A DNA stretch of 21,984 nucleotides, taken from contig JAAMXY010002366.1 of assembly GCA_019677205.1 (NCBI GenBank), positions 1-21,984 of the forward strand, given 5' to 3'. Position numbers and translations under genes: made by a program. Below the pieces are notes generated by a model. The model was given only the letters and a program-made list of their open reading frames with translations. It was not told the DNA's origin and ran no database searches. The first letter of the stretch is position 1, and each line of letters starts with the position of its first letter. This document shows, in pieces, positions 1 to 8,127 of the stretch. The stretch comes from Pinguiococcus pyrenoidosus (taxonomy: Eukaryota; Sar; Pinguiophyceae; Pinguiochrysidales; Pinguiochrysidaceae).

Positions 1-1
1 G

Positions 2-1783
2 GGGGAGGGGGAGGGGAGCTCGACGAACTCCGGCTCAAGCAGAATCTCGGGTACCGCGGACGGCGCTCAAGGGACGGGCACCGCCGGGGATGCGCCAATG
101 GAGGGACCGGGGGAAGGGCCGGGGGAGCCAGATGCGCAGCCTCACGGGATCCACGGACCGGGCTGTGAGTGCGATCCGGAGTCCGCCTTGAGGGTGCAGT
201 TCTTGAGGCTCGTACACGCCTTCTGCGACCGAGACAGCGAAGACATCGGCGCGAAGTGGACGGTTCTGTCCGAGACCGAGGCGATGGCCGTTCGGGAGTA
301 TGATCAGATCTCGGATGCGGAGGAGAGCACCGTGCACATCGATCGCTCCAATCCGGAAGGGCTGGTGATGAAAATTGCCAAGGTCCTGCAGGAGCAGAAG
401 CCGGGCTCGATCTACAAGTTCTGGTTGTCGAGCTGCGTTGAGGCCTTCCTCCGCGGGTCCACGCCCGGCATGCAACGGCTCGTGGCCTCCTCCGGGGTTC
501 TCGAGTACCTGCTTCGTGAGGTGCTCAGTGGCGAGCCACACGGGACGGGCGCTCTGCAGACTGCCTTTGATCTCCTCGCGGAGCTCTCGAAGGGATCCAC
601 GAGGGTCATCTCCCTTCTCGACGGGCTCCTGAGCGACAAAGACTTCAAGAAGCTCACCCGCATCATCATGAGCAACTTCATCGACAGCAACGTCTTCCTT
701 CGCGCGATGCTCTGCACCATGGAAAGGCACCACCGGGCCTGCGTAAACAAGAAAAGAAGCGCGGGGGCAGCGCAGGTCGCGTCCAGGAGCTACTTCCTGA
801 AGACAGCATGGCGGGCGCAGCGGCCGTGGCCCGTGGCCTTCTCGCAAGAGGAGCGCGAGGTGGTGTCCGTGGATGCCAAGCCAGAGCATCGGACGGGGCG
901 ATCGCGGGTCTTCGAGGTGGATGACCCCATCTCCGTGCCGGCTCCGGACGGGTTGCGCACCTCAGAGGATGGGACCTGGTGGCTTGTGCCTTCGTATCTG
1001 GGCCGGTTCGCGCGCTTCGTGTCGAGGAACTATGCCGTGCTCTTCCGGGACCTGGCCACGATCATCGACGTCCTGGATATCAACCATGAGAACATCTGCT
1101 GCCTCAACACCGCCCTGGCTTTGGTAGTCGTCGCAAGACGGCGCGGGGCCCTTCCCAAGCTGCTCGATGCCGTGCAAATCATGGACCCGAAGGAAGACCC
1201 CGGGAGAGCGTCGGCGGGCCCCGCAGTAGACGAGATGGACGAGCTGAAGGCCATGGAGGATGCCCCCGACTTCGCTCTGTTTTGTCCCGTGATTACTGCT
1301 GCGGACTCGGAGGACGACAACCCCGCGGCGAGCGAGCGGGACGGCCGAAACACTCCCGCGGACAGCGACATGGAGGAAGATCCGGGAGATCGGATGAGCG
1401 CAGGTCCAGAGAAGGCGGCATGCAGCGTCAGCCGCAGCGATCGCCGGAGAAACTCCCGACGCCGGCGGCTGACGCGATACGCCAATCCGCTGAGGAATTT
1501 CCGCGAGCTGCTCTGGTTCTGGCGACAGTACTACGATCATCGGGGTAGGGATCGCCTGACGCTGGAGTTCTCCTCGCAGATCGCCTTCGGTGAATGGGAT
1601 TCGGCCGTGAAGGCGCTGTCTGCAGACGATGGGTCGGCGGAATCCTTGCTCGATCTTCCCACGCCGCTGCCTCCCAGTCCGTTCGACTTCCGTCCGAATC
1701 CACCAAACTTTTGCAGTATAGCCGAGATGGAGGGCGAGTTCGACGAGTCGTCGGTAGATTGGACGGATCGCCGTTTCCAGTGA
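2..1783 (+). CDS. TRPC4AP: TRPC4AP/TRUSS homologue, C-terminal part (5' end outside window)
   Basis: Family knowledge: TRPC4AP (TRUSS) is an Armadillo-like scaffold and a substrate receptor for DDB1-CUL4 ubiquitin ligases. Seen here: blocks in the same order as the human C-terminal half. They are a C-x-C-x2-(S/D) entry followed by VQFLRLVHAF, then a DRS...FW...VEAFLRGST block, then ENICCLNTALALVVVARRRGALP, and finally a NFRELLWFWRQYYDHRGRD block with FSSQIAFGEW. The frame is open to the left edge and the first matching block lies only about 30 residues after the first in-window ATG (position 98). About 450 N-terminal residues, as in the human protein, are therefore expected upstream, and position 98 is probably not the start. 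An acidic-then-arginine-rich insertion (about 1290-1475) separates the last two blocks and is absent from the human protein. The TGA at 1781-1783 ends the protein and converges on TRAPPC5. The family call is firm; the ligase role is inferred from animals. Confidence 0.85.
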   Translation, partial: GEGEGSSTNSGSSRISGTADGAQGTGTAGDAPMEGPGEGPGEPDAQPHGIHGPGCECDPESALRVQFLRLVHAFCDRDSEDIGAKWTVLSETEAMAVREYDQISDAEESTVHIDRSNPEGLVMKIAKVLQEQKPGSIYKFWLSSCVEAFLRGSTPGMQRLVASSGVLEYLLREVLSGEPHGTGALQTAFDLLAELSKGSTRVISLLDGLLSDKDFKKLTRIIMSNFIDSNVFLRAMLCTMERHHRACVNKKRSAGAAQVASRSYFLKTAWRAQRPWPVAFSQEEREVVSVDAKPEHRTGRSRVFEVDDPISVPAPDGLRTSEDGTWWLVPSYLGRFARFVSRNYAVLFRDLATIIDVLDINHENICCLNTALALVVVARRRGALPKLLDAVQIMDPKEDPGRASAGPAVDEMDELKAMEDAPDFALFCPVITAADSEDDNPAASERDGRNTPADSDMEEDPGDRMSAGPEKAACSVSRSDRRRNSRRRRLTRYANPLRNFRELLWFWRQYYDHRGRDRLTLEFSSQIAFGEWDSAVKALSADDGSAESLLDLPTPLPPSPFDFRPNPPNFCSIAEMEGEFDESSVDWTDRRFQ

Positions 1784-2062
1784 ACAGCGCTTGGCGGCCT
1801 TCGCTCTCGCTCTCATGATTGAACATAGGCAGGACGATCGCAGTGTGCCTGTTAGACTAGGCACGAAGCACGGGACACGTCGCACAGGGCACAGGGCACA
1901 GGGCACTTGGCACTGGGCACTGGGCACTGGGCTTGAATACATGTGCAACCTTGGAAGCGCCTGACGCCAACAGAGGAGATCTGTGGGAATGACTAGCCGT
2001 GGATGGGAGTCGCTCGTAGCTTCCAATTCGAAACGTTTCTGATCTCTGACTCAATTTTAGCC
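1784..2062. other. Convergent intergenic spacer between TRPC4AP and TRAPPC5
   Basis: This 279-bp stretch separates two stop codons and must hold both 3' untranslated regions. It contains the 7-bp tandem array at 1883-1931. I see no further gene, and open frames across it are short and driven by the repeat. Confidence 0.6.
1883..1931. repeat. Seven-copy 7-bp tandem repeat (CACAGGG/CACTGGG)
   Basis: Seven consecutive heptamers are readable: three CACAGGG, one CACTTGG and three CACTGGG. It lies in the 3' spacer between two convergent genes. The ordered switch from one variant to the other suggests local expansion of each variant. It does not match a standard telomere unit. Confidence 0.85.
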
Positions 2063-2842
2063 TTATCCGTTTAGCAGTGCTTCTCTCCGCATGACGGCCT
2101 CGTCAAACTTCACTACATACACGGTTTTATCGACCTAGGACGTCGTCAGCGCGAGAAGGACGGCCGCGTTCGCTGCAGGCATGGGCGGCTCACCTCGCCA
2201 GGCTCCTCGATCGTGACGGCCTGCACTTTCGCCGTAAATCCGCTTGTATCGAGGACGCCGCACACGATTCCTATTCACCGAAAGGCGCTGAGCCCCACCG
2301 GCATCACTCGGCTCTTCGCTCGTCCTCCGAAGCCCTGGGCTTACCGGCCGTGTACGCGGCGCAGTTGAGCGCCCCATACTCCCTCGGCACGCTGATGAAC
2401 ATGTTGGTCAGCGGTTCCTACGGCCGCAGACCGGCCCCCAAAGCGATCAGAGCCCCTTTGCACGGCATTTCCGTCCATCGCGCGCGCAGCTCACCTGCTC
2501 GTGGATGTAGTACTCGTTGTCGTGCTCGGAGGACTTCTCTAGCCGATCCGCGTCCTTGCCGAAGAGATAGCGCCACAGGGTGGTGCTGACGAAGCGCAGA
2601 CAGGGCACCAGCTTGTGCTTGTGCCGGAAGTTCCGTCGGTCGCGCGCCGCGAGCAGCTCTAGCACTTTCACGCCCACGCCGTAGCCTATCTGCTCCAGTT
2701 GGCCCTCCAAGTCGTTGATACTCTCGGCCTCCCGCTGGATCTGCTGCACCAACTCGCTGAACAGGAAGCCGAAAGCGCTGAGGCTCACATCCGCGCGACT
2801 CCGACTAATGTCGCGATCAAAAATCGAACGACGGTGTTCCAT
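2063..2842 (-). CDS. TRAPPC5: TRAPP complex subunit 5 (Bet3-like, Trs31 homologue)
   Basis: A core TRAPP subunit for ER-Golgi vesicle tethering and Rab1/Ypt1 activation. Gene model read on the minus strand: exons 2842-2495, 2417-2345, 2270-2194 and 2134-2063. Introns are 77, 74 and 59 nt, all GT...TAG. The exons sum to 570 nt, giving 189 residues, against 188 in human. Seen: SLSAFGFLFSELVQQ near residue 20, LFGKDADRLE near residue 95, then across the junctions EPLTNMFISVPREYGALNCA, AYTAGIVCGVLDTSGFTAKV and a final VKFDEAVMRREALL. Each aligns with the animal protein at the expected place, including the ALNCA segment typical of Bet3-like folds. The start ATG lies 54 bp from the proposed start of the divergent PH-domain gene. 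Confidence 0.93.
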
Positions 2843-2896
2843 GGCGCCTCACCGTCCGCTACAAAAGGGGGACTTAAACGCGGCGCCGCCGCTCGA
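2843..2896. promoter_or_regulatory. 54-bp shared upstream region of divergent TRAPPC5 and PH-domain genes
   Basis: The two proposed start codons point away from each other with only 54 bp between them, so both promoters and 5' leaders must overlap here or extend into coding sequence. The stretch is GC-rich and shows no TATA-like element. The call depends on the PH gene starting at 2897, which is the less certain start. Confidence 0.4.
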
Positions 2897-4783
2897 ATGA
2901 TGATAATAGCAGGGAGAGAAGATCGCGATCGAAATGGAGTTCATGAATTCGAAAACAGTTTTCGAAGAGAAGCGAGCAAAGATCCAAAATCAATTTTAAA
3001 GTTCTATCTTCGCAAGTCTGAGATCGCCCACTGGTTGACGGTTGATCTTCAAGAGGTGTTCGCGCCTTTTCCGGTTGAAATCGTCCGAAGTGCTTCTTGC
3101 GCTTTCGGCGGTCTGGAGAGCGCCGCAGTCGCGCGTGTGCTCAGCGCGGCCACGGAAATGGAATTCACGCAAGAGGGAATGCGCTATGTGCCGCTGCCAC
3201 AGCCATTCCAGCTGTGGAAGATGGAGCAACTGCCATCTCGCGCGGGAGATTTTCAAGGTTCGCACGCACTTGAATTCGTAAAAAGATGCCCGCTCTCGGT
3301 ACACAACTGAGTCCCGCAAGAGCGACGAGTCTGCTTGTGCTTGGTAGTGCCTGAGCTCTGTCGCGCATTCGCGGCGTGCCTTTCCCTTTTGGCGCGCGGG
3401 CGGCTCATTTCTCTTGCCGCGTTTGACACAGGATACTTCGTAAAGGAGTCGACGAAGCACAAGCTTCACCTGCGGTGGTTCGTACTTAAGGGCAGCTTCC
3501 TGTACTACATGCACTCGCCCGAGGACGAAATCATCGGCATCATTCCGCTGGAAGGTGCGACGGTCTCTCCTGGCAACGTCTACGCCTCGCCCGAGAGCGC
3601 AGACGACAGCAGCACCGGCATTCGCAAAGCCGGCGCGGAGATCGTGATCGAGCATCCAACCCGCCGGCGCTTCGTGCTGCTGGCCGACACGCCGAAGGAG
3701 AGAGACAACTACGTCGCGGCGCTCCGTACCAGGACCACTCAGCAATTCCGGCATCGCTGGGCGGACGCGTTGCGGGAATGCAGCCAGCTGCTGCAGGCGA
3801 CGCAGACTCTCACGCCGTGCTCGTCGTCGGACCCGGAAGAATCGTTCACCTATGACCAGAGCGAGTGGGAGAAGGGGTCGAACGTCTCCACCGGGCCGGT
3901 GCTCTTCCCCGAGGGCGCCAACGTCGAGGCCATCGAGCGCTCGTTCCTGGAGATCGACAACAACGCGAGCTTCAACTTCGAGGGCAGCGGGAACCTCTCG
4001 ATGAGCACCCTAAACCTCCTGAACACTACCGGCATCGATCGCAAGGATAAGAATTCGACGATCGACACGGCCGGACACCCGGGTGGTGAAAACGCGTCGC
4101 CCAACGTCGACTCCAGCGTCAGTCCCACGAGCGTCGCGCCGGCGGTGATCGCCGATGAAGACGAAGGCGAAGGCGAAGACGAAGACGAGAGCTCCGCGCA
4201 AATTCCCTTCCCCTCTTTGGAAGAGGAGCCAGAGGACTCTGAGCAGTCCTTCATGCTCGAGGTAGAGAACAGCAAGGAGCTCGAGCAGAACGGGGAGAGC
4301 TTCCCAATGTTCGAACTGAGATACGCGTTGGCGGCCGGAGCCGCGGTCCTCTTCATGCTGGTGATTTTCACCTGCATCCGCCTGCAAGTAGCGTCGTACC
4401 AGCGGACCACGTCCTTCCAGGCCATAGAGGTGCTCCAGGTACCGAGCGTTGCTCCGAGAGCCATGGAGCGGATAGCGCTCCCGGTAGGGCACGACACCAA
4501 GGTGCGAGCCAAGGAGCTTCCGCCATGGCCCATCAAGCGCGAGGACGTGAATGCATCTCAAGCTGCGGCGAGCAGCAGCACTCGTAAGGAAGCGTCCGAC
4601 GTGAAGGAGGGCAAAGAATCCCCTCGGAAGCCGACGGCCGCAGGCGCTCAAGCCATTCCCAAGGATGAGGTGCCGGATGCCGGAGGAAGTTCCGCCCGAA
4701 CCTGGAGTGTCGCAGCCAGCCGCTCCTCAGCCAAGAGGAATCCGCGTAGGCAGTGCTATCTGCTGGTCTGTACGGAGCAGTAG
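2897..4783 (+). CDS. PH-domain membrane protein
   Basis: Two-exon model: 2897-3257 and 3432-4783, with a 174-nt intron (donor GTTCGC, acceptor ACACAG), giving 570 residues. The intron restores a glycine at the start of the PH domain (GYFVKEST...HLRWFVLKGSFLYY), just where PH domains usually carry one. The PH domain spans about residues 121-225 and ends with the typical FVLLADTPKERDNYVAAL helix. It should bind phosphoinositides or a protein partner. After it come a long Ser/Asp/Glu-rich linker with a GEGEDEDE run and one hydrophobic segment (AAGAAVLFMLVIFTC, about residues 418-438), then a basic, Ser/Ala-rich tail of about 130 residues. The N-terminal 120 residues match nothing I know. The domain call is strong. 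The joining of exon 1 is inferred and its donor is weak. If it is wrong, the gene begins inside or upstream of 3335. Confidence 0.72.
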
Positions 4784-5321
4784 AAGTCGTCAGTAGCATC
4801 CGTGCCTCGCTTCCTCTCTCCCTCGCCGCGGCGATGACCGTTGCGGGGACTCCGGCACCGATTGGGACATTGCCCTTACCCAATACGAGTTTCGATTCTT
4901 CGCCTCGGCCTCTCCGTTGGCCTCTTTCTCCTCTCCCGCCATCCAAGCGACGAACACAATGGCAGGACGTTTCTACGGCACGACAAGTGACATGAGATGC
5001 TGGCTGGCGAAGCAGGCCAAGCTTTGATGCCGCCTTCGAACTTGATCCCCACACGCGTCAGCTGACCTGGAGCGAAACGGTGCGTCTTTCTCAATCTGCG
5101 AGTCTCGTCAGAGGGCAGAATCCATGAGGTGCATTCGCAGACGCAGAGCGGCCGCACCATGGTAGTCCGAGAGGTTGTGCTTCGCGAAGAAGAAGCCGAT
5201 CGGTCTTGCAAAGGCAATGCGTGGAGCATCTGCTGGTAGAAGCTCTGGGAAGTGACGCTCCAAAGTGCCGAAGTTCCCGCGGCGCACTGCAGCGCCTGCG
5301 CCTGGGCCTCCGAGGGCAGAA
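4784..5321. other. Intergenic region upstream of the CCDC81-like gene
   Basis: About 540 bp between a stop codon and the next same-strand ATG. The first part (4800-4950) is pyrimidine-rich with several CCTCTT/CTCTCC runs. The frame of the next gene is open back to about 5265 but has no ATG before 5322. A possible acceptor (GGGCAG at 5315-5320) just before that ATG could mean an upstream non-coding exon. A minus-strand open frame here is discussed among the rejected items. Confidence 0.4.
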
Positions 5322-7043
5322 ATGGTCGGAACAGTATCCTTGGAGCGCCTGCTGGAGCTGTGTATGCTCGATTCGATCTTGCCCAGGCACGCGAAGGACG
5401 CCTGCAAGCGCACCCTGCGCGAAGCTTGGGACGCACTAGACGCATGGCTACTCGAACGCCTGAGGGCACGGGGCGGCGCCGAGGTCCACGGCTTCGGCAC
5501 TTTCACCTGGGCGGTACATGGCAAGAGAATGCGCCCCGTGTTCATCCTTAGCGAGGCCTTCTGCCGAGCGCACAAGCTCGTGTACGCCAAGGCCAAGAGC
5601 GTCGTGGACGTGCATGCCGCGGAATCGCTGGACTACACCAAGCTGGCCATTCGCTTCACGGAGAATCTCAGCAGGGAAGAGGTGTTCAACTCGCTTCGCG
5701 TGATGCTGCGCTGTCTTGGCCAGGCGGTCAGTAGGGGGGAGGATCTCTGCATTGAGCTCTCGTTCGGGACTCTCGTGTCCAAGAAGCGCCGCATCCGCTT
5801 CGAGTTTCTGCGGACGCCCTTGGTCGGGAACCAGAACGAGGCGGAGCTAGACGCGATCATCGCGAAGTCACTGGACGAGAAGGCTAAGGCAGGTGCCCAA
5901 GCTGCCGACGAAGACGACCATGAGCAAGCCTCGCGGATCGACGTCGAAGCGTCGAAGGCAGATGCTGCTGGGAATGATTCCAGAGACGCTTCATCCAAAG
6001 GTGATGATGAGCGTGGTCAGACCGGTGACGAGGAGATGGATGCGGTGCCGGAATGCAACCGTGACGATGCGACAGAAGTGAATGTGGGGGGCGAAGACGA
6101 AGAGGTTCGCCTTGAATCTGTCAAGCCGGCGATGACGAAGACCCCGCATGTCTGGATTGTGAGCCACCCTGGCATGCGCAACGAGCGGACCCTGGCCAAG
6201 ATCAACGACGTCGTAGAGAGCGCCTTCCAACGGTACATCACGCGCCTGGTCGACGACGCGGAATACGAAAGGTACCTCAACGAGCAGGTGGCGAAGAAGC
6301 TCCAGAAGGACGAGAAGAAGCACCTCGACAGGGAAGCACGAGCTCGCGAGGACGCGCGCAAGCTGAAGGAGGAGCTCCTCAGGCAGATAAAGGATAGGGA
6401 GGAAGCGCAGGCATCCGAAGCCCAAGAGCTCCGCGAGGCGAAGCTGGTCAGCATCATTCCCGAGAAGCGGCGGCAACGACGGGTGCTTCGCACCGAGGAG
6501 GAGAAAGAGCTGGACAATCTCATCCGCAACAAGATCTTCGTCATCAAAGGCGACACGGGGGACGAAGTGGTGCCGAGATTAGGGCCCGCGCAGAGAATCT
6601 CCAAGGCGGAGCTGCTGACGTCGCTGCAGAAGCAGATATCCGAGCGAGAAGTGCAGAAGCGCTTCGACCGCGAGAAGCGCCTGGGCGAAGGGCGGAAGTG
6701 GTTGCACAAGGCGAAGCGGGAGATGGACGGCATCATGAGGGCCGAGGAGGAGGACGCAGTGTACAAGCAAAGAAGCCTGTTCCTGGCTTGGGAGAGGGAT
6801 GCGCACGTGAGAAACCTGAAAGAGCTTCAGCGGTCCGGCTTGGACGAGATGAGGAAGTACGCCGACACGCACCTGAGACGGGCTCGAGATCGAGGCAAGG
6901 AGCGATCAACCGCAGCAGCGAAGCCCAGAGACCAGACTGTGCTTGCAGCGGCTGCAAGCGAGGACCGGAGGACAACGGGACCAACGGCCTCAGATGATAT
7001 GAGTGTTGGATTCGACGCCCGCCGCGGAGCGAGGCCGGGTTGA
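5322..7043 (+). CDS. CCDC81: CCDC81-like protein with two HU-type domains and coiled coil
   Basis: 573 residues from the first in-frame ATG. Two tandem domains match the CCDC81-type HU fold, a eukaryotic offshoot of the bacterial HU/IHF DNA-binding fold. HU1 spans about residues 1-85, with HGFGTFTW (56-63) and RPVF (71-74), which is where human CCDC81 has its AFGTFTF and RPVF. HU2 spans about 102-165, with IELSFGTLVSKKRRIRFEF. A 100-residue acidic linker follows, then a long charged coiled coil (about 320-560) rich in E, K and R heptads. In animals the family is linked to centrosomes and cilia, which I infer rather than see. Direct DNA binding is not implied. The stop at 7041-7043 converges on the DUF1499 gene, 83 bp away. 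No intron is needed. An upstream coding exon cannot be excluded. Confidence 0.82.
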   Translation: MVGTVSLERLLELCMLDSILPRHAKDACKRTLREAWDALDAWLLERLRARGGAEVHGFGTFTWAVHGKRMRPVFILSEAFCRAHKLVYAKAKSVVDVHAAESLDYTKLAIRFTENLSREEVFNSLRVMLRCLGQAVSRGEDLCIELSFGTLVSKKRRIRFEFLRTPLVGNQNEAELDAIIAKSLDEKAKAGAQAADEDDHEQASRIDVEASKADAAGNDSRDASSKGDDERGQTGDEEMDAVPECNRDDATEVNVGGEDEEVRLESVKPAMTKTPHVWIVSHPGMRNERTLAKINDVVESAFQRYITRLVDDAEYERYLNEQVAKKLQKDEKKHLDREARAREDARKLKEELLRQIKDREEAQASEAQELREAKLVSIIPEKRRQRRVLRTEEEKELDNLIRNKIFVIKGDTGDEVVPRLGPAQRISKAELLTSLQKQISEREVQKRFDREKRLGEGRKWLHKAKREMDGIMRAEEEDAVYKQRSLFLAWERDAHVRNLKELQRSGLDEMRKYADTHLRRARDRGKERSTAAAKPRDQTVLAAAASEDRRTTGPTASDDMSVGFDARRGARPG

Positions 7044-7126
7044 AGTGGGCACTGGCTTCGGGGAGACGCTCAACGTTTCCTTGAGCACCAACGAAGTCGA
7101 TCAGCTCCTTGCTTTCTATGCGTGGC

Positions 7127-8031
7127 TCATTTCTGCAAGGGAAGCGGCGCCTTCGACTCCTCCAGTATCTTCCGCGTCTTGCGGCTGGGAGTCGGGAACA
7201 CCGGCGCAAGCGGATCCAGCTCTCCACGGACGCCGTTGGGCAGCAGATCTCCCGGATCCATTCCAGGAGGTAGCGACCACTTCAGGTCATTCGTGTTGGG
7301 TCCGAAGCCGTCCAGAGGCGACTCAATGGCTCCCAGGACCCGAACGCGATTTCGCAGCACCGGCACGAAGTCGAAGCCGGCCGCTCGTCGGATCCTCTCC
7401 ATGTTCCTGCGGTTGGCGCCGAAGTCCGTAGGCGCGCCTTCGCGCTCCGCGCGGAATTGAATGGTGTCGTCGTTGGGTGTGAAGTACCACTCCATCACGT
7501 CGCTGACGCCCTTGGCCACCGCGTTTTCCGCCCGAATGTAGCGCTCTTCGGCCGCCGTCAGCTGCGCAGTGGGCAAAATCCGCGGCAGTGCGGCCAACAG
7601 CTTCTTCCTCGCGACCTCGAAGGTGTCGTCGTACGCAAAGGGCTCCAGAAAGCAAGGCGGACGGTCGTCCTGGCTGCTCACGCAGCTGGCGACGCTTCTG
7701 CAGTCCTGAAACAGCCCATCTGTGAGGCCGTATCTGCAAACGGGAGGGAGGATCTTCTGAGCGCTGTTGGTTCTCCGGCTCAAAAAGCAGAGAGGTGCTC
7801 CGCAGAAGCAGCTCAGCGCCCCTGAACAACATTCTCCGAGGTCTGTGAAGAGAAGTGCGCAAGCTTGACGCGGATAGACACTCACTTTCCGTCAAAAGCC
7901 ACGTAATCCCGAGCATACGCCGCCGCCGGAATCCACCCGAGAGTCCACGCACACGCTGCTCTCCTCGACACCCTCAGGCCAGCGACTCCAGCGGCGCAGC
8001 TGAGCAAAGCGGCGAAACTCAGCCCTCTCAT
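7127..8031 (-). CDS. DUF1499 family protein, predicted thylakoid lumen
   Basis: Two exons: 8031-7886 and 7763-7127, with a 122-nt intron (donor GTGAGT, acceptor AACAG after a CTCTCTGCTTTTT tract), giving 260 residues. Exon 1 is a targeting leader: a hydrophobic stretch LSFAALLSCAAGVAGL, then VSRRAACAWTLGWIPAAAYA, a twin arginine plus hydrophobic core plus AxA cleavage site as in Tat-type thylakoid signals. Exon 2 carries the DUF1499 hallmarks: SCVSSQ (75-80), the middle AEERYIRAENAV segment, DDTIQFRAE and TDFGANRRNMERIR. The biochemical role of DUF1499 is unknown. Plant and algal members are commonly plastid proteins, and bacteria also have it. The ATG fits the leader and lies 96 bp from the divergent PEX2 start. 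Another acceptor (TTCACAG near 7842) was tried, but it gives the wrong phase. Confidence 0.82.
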
Positions 8032-8127
8032 GGCGCATTTGGCGCGTTTTCGCCTCTGCTTCGTTTCCGCGCAAACTCAGCCGAGTTGAGGTTTCCCTTT
8101 TAGGCTATACGATAGCATGCTTATTTC
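8032..8127. promoter_or_regulatory. 96-bp shared promoter region, DUF1499 and PEX2
   Basis: Both start codons are well supported by their proteins, so this short segment must serve two divergent genes. It holds TTTGGCGCG (about 8038-8046), which fits the E2F/DP consensus TTTSSCGC, followed by TTTTCGCC, and an AT-richer TATACGATAG stretch near the PEX2 start. Function is inferred from the motif only. Confidence 0.4.

Noticed and set aside
35-1485. Long minus-strand open frames opposite the TRPC4AP-like gene
   Set aside because: They are shadows of a GC-rich coding strand; the plus-strand frame carries clear family blocks along its length.
1883-1931. Telomere-type repeat
   Set aside because: The unit CACAGGG/CACTGGG is not a known telomere repeat, and the array is short, internal and between two genes.
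2897-3310. La-motif RNA-binding domain in the exon before the PH domain
   Set aside because: A short similarity near EMEFTQEGMRYVPLP was tempting, but the aromatic residues and spacing that define a La motif are absent.
5108-5596. Minus-strand frame with a protein-like C-terminus (PIGFFFAKHNLSDYHG)
   Set aside because: It looks plausible locally, but its upstream part is antisense to the well-supported HU1 domain, it has no start in the free 5108-5321 interval, and I recognise no family. A conserved hit in relatives would revive it.
6017-6766. 249-codon minus-strand serine-rich frame
   Set aside because: It is the antisense of the Lys/Glu-rich coiled coil of the CCDC81-like protein, which always gives Ser/Leu-rich shadows.
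7457-8103. Plus-strand frames opposite the DUF1499 gene
   Set aside because: They are antisense to exons fixed by DUF1499 motifs and the leader peptide.
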